A stretch of DNA of 14,932 nt from CAYWBI01 sp964456445 (GTDB lineage: Bacteria > Calditrichota > Calditrichia > Calditrichales > J004): contig CAYWBI010000097.1 of assembly GCA_964456445.1 (NCBI GenBank), positions 1 to 14,932 of the forward strand, written 5' to 3'. How positions within the stretch are numbered: the first letter of the stretch is position 1; the number at the start of each line of letters is the position of its first letter. The notes under the pieces are model-generated. The model was given only the letters and a program-made list of their open reading frames with translations. It did no database searches and was not told where the DNA came from. The translations under genes were made by a program, and so were the position numbers. This document shows positions 1-7,284 of the stretch, one piece after another.

Positions 1-97
1 AAAGCGTTTATATTACAACCCTTTTTACCTTAAATTATAGCTGAATAGTAACAAATATTCTGCTCTTTTTTTATTACTTTTCGTAGGAGGAAGTCTG

Positions 98-505
98 ATG
101 GCACAATCGAAAAGCGCCTATACAAACGATCAAAATATGGCCATAAACGGCTATGATGTTGTGGGTTACTTTACAGACGCACGGGCTGAACGCGGTTCGA
201 AGAATTTTAGCGCCGCCCACAAAGGCGTCACCTATTATTTCAGCAATGCTGAACATAAGGCAGCCTTTTTGAAAAACCCGGATAAATACGTGCCTCAATA
301 CGGCGGTTATTGCCCCTTCGCCATGGCTGCAAAAAACGCAAAGGTTGCTTCCAACCCCGGAACATTCAAATTGTACAACGGGAAACTATATTTATTTTTT
401 AATGACTATTATGAGGGCACGCCCTTTAACACCATTATTCCCTGGAACAACGATGAAGCAAATATGAAGAAGAATGCCGATAAAAACTGGACGGCAATGA
501 AATAA
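98..505 (+). CDS. YHS domain-containing protein, apparently without signal peptide
   Basis: This is a 135-residue protein whose YHS domain spans about residues 16-105. It shows the hallmarks NGYDVVGYF (17-25), a PDKY-QYGGYC segment (61-72, with Cys72 the only cysteine) and GKLYLFFN (95-102). The C-terminus, ending in a conserved-looking ADKNW, also fits the small stand-alone YHS protein family. YHS domains are linked to metal binding, but the function of this family is not settled. Most relatives I know carry a signal peptide; this one starts directly with polar sequence, and no upstream in-frame ATG exists before a stop at 38-40. The start is fixed by a strong AGGAGG at 85-90, 7 nt upstream. 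It is monocistronic and convergent to the exporter operon. Family assignment is firm; role and location are unknown. Confidence 0.9.
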   Translation: MAQSKSAYTNDQNMAINGYDVVGYFTDARAERGSKNFSAAHKGVTYYFSNAEHKAAFLKNPDKYVPQYGGYCPFAMAAKNAKVASNPGTFKLYNGKLYLFFNDYYEGTPFNTIIPWNNDEANMKKNADKNWTAMK

Positions 506-513
506 TCAAAATA

Positions 514-551
514 AAAGATTCCGGCATTGTTTCATATTTGCCGGAGTCTTT
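514..551. terminator. Bidirectional intrinsic terminator between convergent genes
   Basis: A 13-bp stem pairs 514-526 with 539-551, with one G-U wobble and a 12-nt loop. The stem centre is GC-rich (TCCGGCA/TGCCGGA). On the + strand it ends in TCTTTATTCTAT; on the - strand the sequence leaving the stem (complement of 501-516) is also T-rich. It sits 9 nt after the YHS gene stop and 15 nt after the end of the last exporter gene, so it can serve both transcripts. Confidence 0.8.
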
Positions 552-566
552 ATTCTATCCCCATCA

Positions 567-1691
567 TCAACTCAGCCGTTTATGGAAACGCAGGGCGGAT
601 ATGACAAAGGTAACAACACCAAACAAAAACATGGCCATCGCTTCTTTCCACATATAGATAAGCGGTGTACCCTTCAAATAGATTTCACGGATCACCGTCA
701 TAAAATAGCGCAATGGGTTCAGATAGGTGATATCCTGAATGATTGGTGGCATGTTCTGGATGGGGATAAAAAAGCCCGACAGCATGATGGTGAAGATCAT
801 AAAAAACCAGGCGGCAAACATGGCCTGTTGCTGCGTATTGGAAATGGTGGAGACAAATATCCCAACGCCAAGCGTGCCCAGGCTAAAGATAAAACTCATC
901 AGGTATAAATCCATGATGGACCCCACCGGCCATAAGCCAAAGATGATCCCGGCGGCCAGAACGGAAATATTCACCAACGCAAATCCGATCACCAAAAATG
1001 GCAGTATTTTGCCCAACATCAACTCCCCACTGCGGATTGGCGTAACCAGCAGCTGCTCCAATGTACCGATCTCTTTTTCGCGCACAATGCTCATACCCGT
1101 TACCAGCGTAGTGATCATGGTCAGCAGTGTGGCAATAATCCCCGGTACAATATTGTTTTTGCTTTCCAAACTTGGATTGTACCACATGCGTGGTTCGATG
1201 GCGGTAATATGCGCGTTGGAAATTTGCCGGATCAAAACGGGCGATTTTATCAGCCATTCCTTTTGCAACTTGCGTGAAAGCTGATTGACGTAGGCCAGAA
1301 TGACGCCTGCCGAATTCCCATCCACTCCATCAATAATGACCTGAACGACCGGATTTTTGCCATTGATCAGATCCCTTTCAAAATTTTGCGGTAAAACAAG
1401 GGCCAGTTTTATTTCGCCGCGATCCATAAGCTTCAATGCCGACTTTGACGAACCCGCCGTACCCTCAAAATCAAAGGTGACGTTTTTATCCAGCGCATCC
1501 ACCAGCCGCCGGCTCATTACCGAATGGTCATAATCCACCACTGCCACCGGAATATGTGTCACATCGGTGGTGATGGCAAAGCCCAAAACAACAATCTGGA
1601 TCACAGGCATCACCAGGATAATCCGCAGATAATTTTTATCACGAAATACCTGACGGAATTCTTTCTGGATGATATAAAAGATGCGGTTCAT
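567..1691 (-). CDS. ABC-2 type exporter permease (YbhR/YbhS-like), last gene of operon
   Basis: This 374-residue inner-membrane permease has the ABC2_membrane_3 layout: a first membrane segment near residues 21-42, a large extracytoplasmic domain (about 43-178), then five membrane segments (about 180-202, 226-248, 256-282, 290-310 and 348-367). Family hallmarks are a YNP-L-S then VPG stretch (171-184), the cytoplasmic coupling motif REKEIGTLEQLLVTP (204-218) and NTQQQAM (285-291). It should pair with the neighbouring permease to form the membrane channel driven by the two operon ATPases. A ribosome-binding site AAAGG lies 5-9 nt before the ATG. The gap to the upstream permease gene is 31 nt. 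The substrate cannot be told from sequence; related systems export drugs or other hydrophobic compounds. Confidence 0.9.
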   Translation of the reverse strand: MNRIFYIIQKEFRQVFRDKNYLRIILVMPVIQIVVLGFAITTDVTHIPVAVVDYDHSVMSRRLVDALDKNVTFDFEGTAGSSKSALKLMDRGEIKLALVLPQNFERDLINGKNPVVQVIIDGVDGNSAGVILAYVNQLSRKLQKEWLIKSPVLIRQISNAHITAIEPRMWYNPSLESKNNIVPGIIATLLTMITTLVTGMSIVREKEIGTLEQLLVTPIRSGELMLGKILPFLVIGFALVNISVLAAGIIFGLWPVGSIMDLYLMSFIFSLGTLGVGIFVSTISNTQQQAMFAAWFFMIFTIMLSGFFIPIQNMPPIIQDITYLNPLRYFMTVIREIYLKGTPLIYMWKEAMAMFLFGVVTFVISALRFHKRLS

Positions 1692-1722
1692 TTCTACCTT
1701 TCAAAATGCTTTTACCCCGGAC

Positions 1723-2823
1723 TTATTCAAGCCCGGATTTAAATTTTTTGACGGAAATTACAATCAGAAAAACCGATTCTACACACAGAATGGCCACATG
1801 ACGGTACAACTCCAGCAATCCATTGCCCTTTAACATAATCCCGCGGATAATCTGTAAAAAATGTGTGGCCGGGATTATCTGCGCGACATATTGTAAAACC
1901 TGCGGCATACTGGAAATTGGAAAGATAAAACCGCTCATCATAACCGTAGGTAATATTGTAGCCACCAGGGCAGCCATCATGGCAATTTGCTGGGTATTGG
2001 CAATAGTGGATATAAATAAGCCGATGCTCAGCCCGGTAAAAATATACAAAAGCAGCATGGCATTAAGCAGCAAACCAGAACCATACACCGGTACATGGAA
2101 CCAAAAATGGGCAAACAATAAAATGAACAATCCGATCGCATAGCCTAAAGCCACAAAGGGAATTACCTTACCTATAATTATCTGAAAGGGATGGACCGGG
2201 CTCACTAGTATTTGTTCCATGGTCCCCGTCTCCTTCTCACGCACAATGGTAATGCTGGTAAGAAGCGCGCTTATCAGTAAAAGTATAACTGCCACAAGGC
2301 CCGGTACAAAGAAATAGGAAGACTTTAAATCCGGGTTATACAGTAAGCGCGGTTCAATTGAAAACGGCACAAAAATCTGCTGATTGCGTGAACGGCTAAA
2401 ATTAAAACTGATGAGATTCAGGTAATTATTTATAAAATTGGCCGCATTGGGATCGCTGGCATCGACAAGTAACTGCACCGGTGTTGTTAGTTGGTTGTTA
2501 AGCTGATCTGAAAAATCAACAGGAATATTGATAACGACCTGGGCCAGGCGTTGTTTAAAAATGTCGTCGGCGGGCATCTGCATATCACGTCCGACAATAT
2601 CAAAAAAGGATACAGCTTCCATGCGCTGAATAAACTCCCGGCTGTCCGGTGTATGGGAAGCATCATTGACCACCGTTTCAATTTGACGCATCTCAAGATT
2701 TATGGCGTAACCGTACAAAATCATCATCATCAGCGGCATTAATAAAATTATCACCAACGTTTGGCGATCGCGCAGGATATGCCAGAATTCTTTTTTTATA
2801 ATACTCAGCAAAACCTGGTTCAT
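1723..2823 (-). CDS. ABC-2 type exporter permease (YbhS/YbhR-like)
   Basis: This 366-residue permease is a paralogue of the next gene in the operon. It has the same plan: N-terminal membrane segment (22-42), extracytoplasmic domain (about 43-168), then five membrane segments (about 170-192, 217-238, 251-275, 282-303, 340-358). It shares YNPDLKSSYFFVPG (162-175), REKETGTMEQILVSP (195-209) and NTQQIAM (276-282) with its partner. The two are clearly diverged in the extracytoplasmic domain, which suggests an obligate heterodimer rather than a recent duplication. Its ATG overlaps the stop of the upstream ATPase gene as ATGA (2820-2823), so translation is probably coupled and the two products made in matched amounts. 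Confidence 0.9.
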   Translation of the reverse strand: MNQVLLSIIKKEFWHILRDRQTLVIILLMPLMMMILYGYAINLEMRQIETVVNDASHTPDSREFIQRMEAVSFFDIVGRDMQMPADDIFKQRLAQVVINIPVDFSDQLNNQLTTPVQLLVDASDPNAANFINNYLNLISFNFSRSRNQQIFVPFSIEPRLLYNPDLKSSYFFVPGLVAVILLLISALLTSITIVREKETGTMEQILVSPVHPFQIIIGKVIPFVALGYAIGLFILLFAHFWFHVPVYGSGLLLNAMLLLYIFTGLSIGLFISTIANTQQIAMMAALVATILPTVMMSGFIFPISSMPQVLQYVAQIIPATHFLQIIRGIMLKGNGLLELYRHVAILCVESVFLIVISVKKFKSGLE

Positions 2824-3554
2824 TTATCTTCCCTGCTTTTTACAATATTGATAAAAACGTCCTGCATGGATTCTGCCTTGTATTTTTCTTTAAGCGCGGC
2901 GGGTGTATCCAGTTCCACAATCCGTCCCTCCTTCATGATGCTCAGACGGTGACAGTATTCCGCTTCGTCCATATAATGGGTAGTAACAAAAACCGTTTTG
3001 CCCCGCTCGGCCAATTCATAAATAAGCAGCCAAAAATTACGACGTGACACGGGGTCCACCCCACTGGTAGGCTCATCCAAAAAGATGACTTGCGGTTCAT
3101 GCAAAATGGCCGTGCTCAGCGCCATGCGTTGTTTCCAGCCCAGGGGTAAATCCGACGTCATTTTATCAATTTGCTCACCAAGATGCAGGTATTCCACCAG
3201 CTCTTCTGTTTTTTGTTTGATTTGATCGCGGGAAAGCCCATAGACCCCGCCATAAAACTCGATATTCTCGCGCACGGTCAGGTCTTCATACAGGCTGAAC
3301 TTTTGGCTCATATAACCGATATTGCGTTTTATTTCCTCATATTCCCTGTAGATATCGTAGCCGGCCACGGTCGCTTCACCCGCGGATGGCATCAAGAGGC
3401 CGCACAGCATGCGTATGGTTGTGGTTTTGCCCGCACCGTTCGCACCAAGAAAGCCGAAGATCTCTCCCTTCTGTACCTCGAAGCTGATATGGTCCACCGC
3501 CGTAAAGGAACCGAAGATACGGGTCAGGTCTTTCACCTGCACGGATACGGACAT
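2820..3554 (-). CDS. ABC exporter ATPase B (equivalent to C-terminal half of YbhF), degenerate signature
   Basis: This 244-residue protein is a single nucleotide-binding domain. Walker A is GANGAGKTT (37-45), the Q-loop is YMSQ (Gln84), Walker B with catalytic Glu161 is VIFLDEP (156-162), and the switch histidine is His193 in TTHYMDEAE. The ABC signature, normally LSGGQ, is LPLGWKQ (136-142). The same kind of LPLG signature occurs, from memory, in the second half of E. coli YbhF. A GGAGGG ribosome-binding site lies 8 nt before the ATG, inside the end of the preceding ATPase gene, from which it is separated by one nucleotide. It energises export at the inner membrane, most likely as a heterodimer with ATPase A. 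Confidence 0.92.
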   Translation of the reverse strand: MSVSVQVKDLTRIFGSFTAVDHISFEVQKGEIFGFLGANGAGKTTTIRMLCGLLMPSAGEATVAGYDIYREYEEIKRNIGYMSQKFSLYEDLTVRENIEFYGGVYGLSRDQIKQKTEELVEYLHLGEQIDKMTSDLPLGWKQRMALSTAILHEPQVIFLDEPTSGVDPVSRRNFWLLIYELAERGKTVFVTTHYMDEAEYCHRLSIMKEGRIVELDTPAALKEKYKAESMQDVFINIVKSREDK

Positions 3555-3555
3555 A

Positions 3556-4503
3556 TCAGTTACCCTCCATCAACTGCAGGAAGACATCTTCCAGACCAGG
3601 CTTCACAGGTTGCACAGAGTTAAATTCCACACGATTTTTTTCCAATGTCGCGGTCAGCCCTGTCTTTCCCATTCCGCCGCCATCGGTAAAATGGATGCCC
3701 TCGCCAAACAGGCGGGCTTGATTTCCAAATCCGGCGTCAGTGAGCTTTCCCAGGGCAATATGCGGATGCGCCACACGAATATTGAACAACGGATCGGTAA
3801 ATTTCGCGGTAATGTTTTCCGGTTGGTCCAGCGACAACAGACGCCCTTCGAACATCAACCCTACCCGGTTACATTGCACAGCTTCATCCATATAAGCTGT
3901 TGAAACGAGGATGCTCACACCCTCGTTGGCCAGCGTATGCAGGATATCCCAAAATTCGGAACGGCTTACAGGATCCACCCCAAAAGTGGGCTCGTCAAGA
4001 ATAATTACCTGCGGTTTATGTACCAACATACAGGAGAGCGCCAGTTTTTGTTTCATCCCACCAGAAAGCTGACCGGCCAGGCGATTTTTAAACGGCCCCA
4101 AACGGGAAAAATTATACAATTCCGTGATTTGTCTTTCCTGTTCTGCCGCCGGCACCTGGAACAAATCGGCGAAAAAATGCAGGTTCTGGGCAACGGTCAA
4201 ATCCTGATAGAGGCTGAAACGCTGGGGCATGTAACCGATATGGGCCCTTACATACGCAGTATCCTGTTGTACATCGCGCCCCATAAAAAACACCTTCCCG
4301 GAGCTGGGTTGAAGCAATGATACAACCGTGCGCAGGATCGAAGTTTTTCCTGCGCCATCGGGGCCGATCAACCCCAGGATTTCCTGTTTGCCAAGCTCAA
4401 AGCTTATGTCCTTTACAGCTTGCAGGGAACCATAGTTTTTCACCAGATTTTCCAACCGCAGGGGTTTTACTTCGCCCGCTTGTTGCGTGTTTACGTTTAT
4501 CAT
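3556..4503 (-). CDS. ABC exporter ATPase A (equivalent to N-terminal half of YbhF), lacks switch histidine
   Basis: This 315-residue ATPase has Walker A GPDGAGKTS (47-55), Q-loop YMPQ (Gln94), a canonical signature LSGGMKQ (146-152) and Walker B VIILDEP (166-172, Glu171). The switch histidine is replaced by alanine: STAYMDEA (201-208) against TTHYMDEA in the partner. About 95 extra residues follow the core (220-315), a C-terminal extension of the kind common in ABC-2 exporter ATPases. The GPDGAGKT form of Walker A is, from memory, that of the first half of E. coli YbhF, so the gene order A then B matches an un-fused YbhF. Its ATG is 3 nt after the adaptor gene stop. The ribosome-binding site is weak, so translation may be coupled. 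Confidence 0.92.
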   Translation of the reverse strand: MINVNTQQAGEVKPLRLENLVKNYGSLQAVKDISFELGKQEILGLIGPDGAGKTSILRTVVSLLQPSSGKVFFMGRDVQQDTAYVRAHIGYMPQRFSLYQDLTVAQNLHFFADLFQVPAAEQERQITELYNFSRLGPFKNRLAGQLSGGMKQKLALSCMLVHKPQVIILDEPTFGVDPVSRSEFWDILHTLANEGVSILVSTAYMDEAVQCNRVGLMFEGRLLSLDQPENITAKFTDPLFNIRVAHPHIALGKLTDAGFGNQARLFGEGIHFTDGGGMGKTGLTATLEKNRVEFNSVQPVKPGLEDVFLQLMEGN

Positions 4504-4506
4504 GGT

Positions 4507-5382
4507 TTACTCGGCCAGGCTCACATCAACAGGCATACCGATTTTGAGCAGCCCGTCGGGGTTGTCCACCACGGCCTTGATGCGATATACCAAAGTAGTC
4601 CGCGTTTCCCGTGTGAGGATTGTTTTCGGGGTAAATTCCGATTCACTGGCCACCCATTTAATTTTACCATTTAAAGGTTTATCCACACCATCAACAGCCA
4701 CTTTTACCACAGCACCAATTTTTACCTGGGCCAACAGGTCGTTGGGGACATAAAAGTCCACGTTCATCCGGCTTAGGTTGGCCACATTCAAAACGGGCAA
4801 GCCCGGGGCAACCGTTTCTCCGGCGGTATGAAAGCGGGTTAGAACCACGCCGTTGATGGGGGCGGTTACATGGGCATCATTGATATTTATCCGCGTAATT
4901 TCCATGGCGGCCTGTGCCTGGTGGCGTTTACTCTCCAGAATATTGAACTGGGTGCGCAAGCCATCCATACGGGCTTCCAACACATCAAGGTTGGTACTCA
5001 CCTCGTCCAGCTTTTGCTGTGTGGCCGCCCCCTGACTGAACATCCTCTCGGTTTTTTTCTTGAGATCGCTTGTAAAAATTAACTGGCTGTTCAGTTGGCG
5101 GATTTGTGCCTTTAAAGCGGCGCTGTTAGCATTTATTTCGGCTATTTGCGCCTGTTGACCACGCATCTGATTGGCACTTCGACGACTGTCAACTACAAAC
5201 ATCAACTGGCCTTTTCGAATGGTGCTGCCCTCGTCCACCAGCATGCTGTCAATAACACCCGGAGTTTGTGAGGAGAGACGTATTTCATCGGCTTCCGCCC
5301 TACCCTGAAAAATATTTTTCTCGTTGTTTTGGGAACAGGCCAAAAACAAGAGTAACAGACTTATGGATAATTTCTTTATCAT
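4507..5382 (-). CDS. HlyD-family periplasmic adaptor lipoprotein of the exporter (YbhG-like)
   Basis: This 291-residue membrane fusion protein bridges the inner-membrane pump and the outer-membrane channel. The N-terminus MIKK plus a leucine-rich core ends in FLAC, with Cys16 followed by SQNN: a slightly non-standard lipobox (Phe at -3), so lipid anchoring is likely but not certain. Next comes the first biotinyl-lipoyl half (about 35-65, with PGVIDSMLVDEGSTIRKGQ), an alpha-helical coiled-coil hairpin (about 70-165) and the second lipoyl half starting at APINGVV (about 174-180). A beta-barrel region runs to the end. The gene overlaps the upstream TolC-type gene by ATGA (5379-5382) and has a GGAG ribosome-binding site 6 nt before the ATG. 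Confidence 0.9.
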   Translation of the reverse strand: MIKKLSISLLLLFLACSQNNEKNIFQGRAEADEIRLSSQTPGVIDSMLVDEGSTIRKGQLMFVVDSRRSANQMRGQQAQIAEINANSAALKAQIRQLNSQLIFTSDLKKKTERMFSQGAATQQKLDEVSTNLDVLEARMDGLRTQFNILESKRHQAQAAMEITRININDAHVTAPINGVVLTRFHTAGETVAPGLPVLNVANLSRMNVDFYVPNDLLAQVKIGAVVKVAVDGVDKPLNGKIKWVASESEFTPKTILTRETRTTLVYRIKAVVDNPDGLLKIGMPVDVSLAE

Positions 5383-6680
5383 TTTAAACTCCAGGCTTTT
5401 ACGGGCAAACCGCTTAAATAATCAAGTTCTGACCGTTTGATACGTATTTCGATTTTTTTTCGTTGAACATTTATTTCACTATCACTCAGCGCCAGATTGG
5501 CGTCATTGACATCGCCGGAGGTAACGGCGCCCTCTCCAAATTGTTTTGAAACTATTTGCCATTTGAGCTTTGCCAAACGTACAGCGGCCTGTAATACTTT
5601 TAACTCTTCGGCCTGGGACTGCCATTCACGATAGGCGCTATTATAGCGCGCGGTCAGATCATTGTGTAATGTGGATTGCTGCAGATGCAGCGCCCTTTGC
5701 TGATGATCCGTAGCGGCTATTTTTTGTCGGTCTGCACCCCAGTTCCAAAACTCCCAGCTTAGCCCAATACCGACCACACCATAGGTCATCCATTTGTCCT
5801 GAATGGGATCCACGCCCGGACGGCCATATTTAACTGCCCCCTGCACGGCAAGCTTTGGATAATAAGCGGAACGGGCCAGGTTCTTTTGGCTACCAAGTAA
5901 GGCATCCTGAACCTGCAGGGCACGCATCAGTGGATGTCGGGCAACGGGCGCCTCTTTTACGGGAAGCGGTTCTGGCTTATCCGTAAATGCTTGCGGGTGT
6001 ACATCCTGGCCCACAACATTGGAAAGTTGTTCCAGAATGTTTTTACGGGCGGTCTCAAGAGCAATGCCTTTTTGATCGATATTTAACAATGCCAGACGCA
6101 CCGTTAAGGTATCCACAGGACGGGCGAAACCGTTTTGCAACAAGCTATGTAATCGGTTTAGCTGAACCATTGCCCTTTTGCGTGCATTGGTCAATGATTC
6201 TCGTTCCAACATAAGCTGTTGGGCACCACGATATAGCTTAATGGCCTGTAAAACGTTTTTCTCTTCCTGCTGTTCCAAACCGTTTTTGGCCAGTTCCACT
6301 TTATAACCCGCCAGATCAATGCCGGATTTTTGGGCAAAGCCGCTAAACAGCACATAGTCCATGGAGATTCCGGAATCATAACTATCGTGCGTGCCCAATT
6401 GGATGGTTGGCACGGTTCCCGGCAAACTTAGCCGACTAAAATTTATCTCGGCCACCTTGGAAACATAGCGGTAAGAAGCATCCAGATGAAAACGTGGCAG
6501 GGTAGCGGCGAAGGCGGATTTGTAGGACGCTTCCTGCGCCTTCACATTCTGATCTGCCGCCAGAATTTGTGTATTGGCCTTTAGCGCCAGATTTACCACC
6601 TCACTCAGGGACTGGGCCTGAAGCAGCAGCGGAAGCACCAGAACAAGCAAAGCGGATTTTAAAAATTGAATAGAGGTCAT
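5379..6680 (-). CDS. TolC-family outer-membrane efflux channel, first gene of exporter operon
   Basis: The product is an outer-membrane factor of 433 residues from this start, or 445 from the upstream ATG at 6716. I prefer 6680: the protein then begins with a normal signal peptide (MTSIQFLKSALLVLVLPLLLQAQ), whereas 6716 lies inside an inverted repeat just downstream of a promoter -10 box and would leave almost no leader. Neither start has a good Shine-Dalgarno. Two OEP repeats are visible. The first carries LSEVVNLALKAN just after the signal peptide and VLFSGF; the second has YYPKLAVQGAVKYG and FGEGAVTSGDVNDANLAL near the end, with long heptad-rich helices between. It should trimerise into the exit duct for the adaptor and pump encoded downstream. 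Confidence 0.9.
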   Translation of the reverse strand: MTSIQFLKSALLVLVLPLLLQAQSLSEVVNLALKANTQILAADQNVKAQEASYKSAFAATLPRFHLDASYRYVSKVAEINFSRLSLPGTVPTIQLGTHDSYDSGISMDYVLFSGFAQKSGIDLAGYKVELAKNGLEQQEEKNVLQAIKLYRGAQQLMLERESLTNARKRAMVQLNRLHSLLQNGFARPVDTLTVRLALLNIDQKGIALETARKNILEQLSNVVGQDVHPQAFTDKPEPLPVKEAPVARHPLMRALQVQDALLGSQKNLARSAYYPKLAVQGAVKYGRPGVDPIQDKWMTYGVVGIGLSWEFWNWGADRQKIAATDHQQRALHLQQSTLHNDLTARYNSAYREWQSQAEELKVLQAAVRLAKLKWQIVSKQFGEGAVTSGDVNDANLALSDSEINVQRKKIEIRIKRSELDYLSGLPVKAWSLK

Positions 6681-6708
6681 GACAACACTTCGAATTAAAT
6701 AAAACAAT

Positions 6709-6724
6709 TTAACCATTTGGTTAA
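6709..6724. promoter_or_regulatory. Inverted-repeat operator of the exporter operon
   Basis: TTAACCA and TGGTTAA form perfect 7-bp arms around a 2-nt centre. The repeat begins 3 nt downstream of the predicted -10 box, so it would cover the transcription start, a typical repressor position. TetR-family regulators often bind repeats of this size and control efflux operons; the E. coli ybh exporter is under the TetR-type CecR. No regulator gene is present in the window, so the link to TetR is inference. Confidence 0.55.
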
Positions 6725-6727
6725 TTT

Positions 6728-6756
6728 AATATAAATAGTTTATATCATTATTGCAA
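6728..6756 (-). promoter_or_regulatory. Predicted sigma70-like promoter of the exporter operon
   Basis: Read on the - strand, a -35 box TTGCAA (6756-6751) is followed after 17 nt by a -10 box TATATT (6733-6728). They match the consensus at 4 of 6 and 5 of 6 positions. Transcription would start near 6721, giving a leader of about 40 nt before the ATG at 6680. The surroundings are very AT-rich, so a chance match is possible. Confidence 0.5.
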
Positions 6757-6862
6757 TATAATTTCATTTCATTGGTTATATCCCTTGTACAGGGAAATAG
6801 ATGTCAGTCAATAAGGCTCTGTTTTCAGCAATCTATCCGGTCATAGGTTGTTTACGGATTTT

Positions 6863-6908
6863 ATGAAAATATCATTTTTACAGACAGCAGAGGCAAAATG
6901 AAAATATC
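6863..6908 (+). repeat. 11-bp direct repeat ATGAAAATATC
   Basis: ATGAAAATATC occurs at 6863-6873 and again at 6898-6908, 35 bp apart. Each copy could start a tiny reading frame (12 and 8 codons), and the first would end in TGA overlapping the second ATG. Neither has a ribosome-binding site. Tandem regulator sites or chance are both possible. Confidence 0.35.
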
Positions 6909-7006
6909 TTCGAAAGGGAATTAATCTCATCGTAGCCTGAAATGAGGAGCTGCAAACTTAAAATATGCTTTGCCAGTGAACGGGATGGCTGTGAGCATCG
7001 CGGCCC

Positions 7007-7033
7007 CCTTCCGGATATTGAAAACCCGGAAGG
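7007..7033. other. GC-rich hairpin in intergenic region
   Basis: CCTTCCGG (7007-7014) and CCGGAAGG (7026-7033) form a perfect 8-bp stem around an 11-nt loop. No T-tract follows on either strand, so it does not look like an intrinsic terminator. A weaker stem-loop (TGCT..GCCA / TGGC..AGCA, 6966-6997) lies just upstream, suggesting a folded transcript segment. Confidence 0.5.
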
Positions 7034-7205
7034 TCTGTCGCTGTCTGTTTAAAGTCATTTCATTTTTCTTACGGTATGGTTTCTCTGTGACCTTAAAATA
7101 TGTTATAATTTATACTTGGTTTGTTTAGATGAGTCAAATATATTTTTAAAAATTATGGAAATCGTTACCATTGTTTATATAAAGGGTTGGATTTGTTTTA
7201 GAGCA

Positions 7206-7211
7206 TATAAT
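7206..7211 (+). promoter_or_regulatory. Possible -10 box for the secreted-protein gene pair
   Basis: A perfect TATAAT hexamer lies 7 nt before the ATG at 7219 and 73 nt before the ATG at 7285. No good -35 box is seen at 16-18 nt spacing. If used, transcription would start at about 7218, which makes 7219 an implausible start codon and supports 7285. Confidence 0.35.
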
Positions 7212-7284
7212 TCATTGCATGAAGCCCTTGTGCTCCTTACCTTTTACCGAAGCCACAACTGCCCCCTTATTATCCGGATATGAC

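Larger units (their letters stand above)
6757..7205. other. Divergent intergenic region, no convincing gene
   Basis: Together with the flanking promoters this roughly 500-bp stretch separates the exporter operon from the + strand secreted-protein genes. It is AT-rich at both ends with a GC-richer centre (about 6940-7045). It holds a TCCCT/AGGGA inverted repeat (6781-6795), an 11-bp direct repeat (6863 and 6898) and a GC-rich hairpin (7007-7033) preceded by a weaker one (6966-6997). I recognise no riboswitch or known RNA. A structured non-coding RNA or leader is possible but unproven. Confidence 0.5.

Noticed and set aside
883..1257. A 124-codon - strand frame inside the last permease gene.
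   Set aside because: It overlaps the permease in another frame; its sequence is low-quality (rich in His, Arg and Tyr) and has no family features.
1692..1740. Repeated CCGG blocks near the junction of the two permease genes, possible hairpin.
   Set aside because: Only 4 bp can pair and one copy lies in the coding end of the upstream permease; no T-tract follows.
3171..3903. Long + strand frames across the two ATPase genes (150 and 164 codons).
   Set aside because: They are antisense shadows of strongly conserved ABC ATPase sequence with all motifs intact on the - strand.
6942..7052. A 36-codon + strand frame (MRSCKLK...) in the divergent intergenic region.
   Set aside because: No ribosome-binding site, no recognisable family, overlaps both hairpins, and a stop lies just upstream; more likely chance.
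7219..7284. N-terminal extension of the unknown exported protein from ATG 7219.
   Set aside because: It would precede a complete signal peptide with 22 mostly polar residues and start about 7 nt after a TATAAT box; 7285 fits better, although 7219 cannot be excluded.
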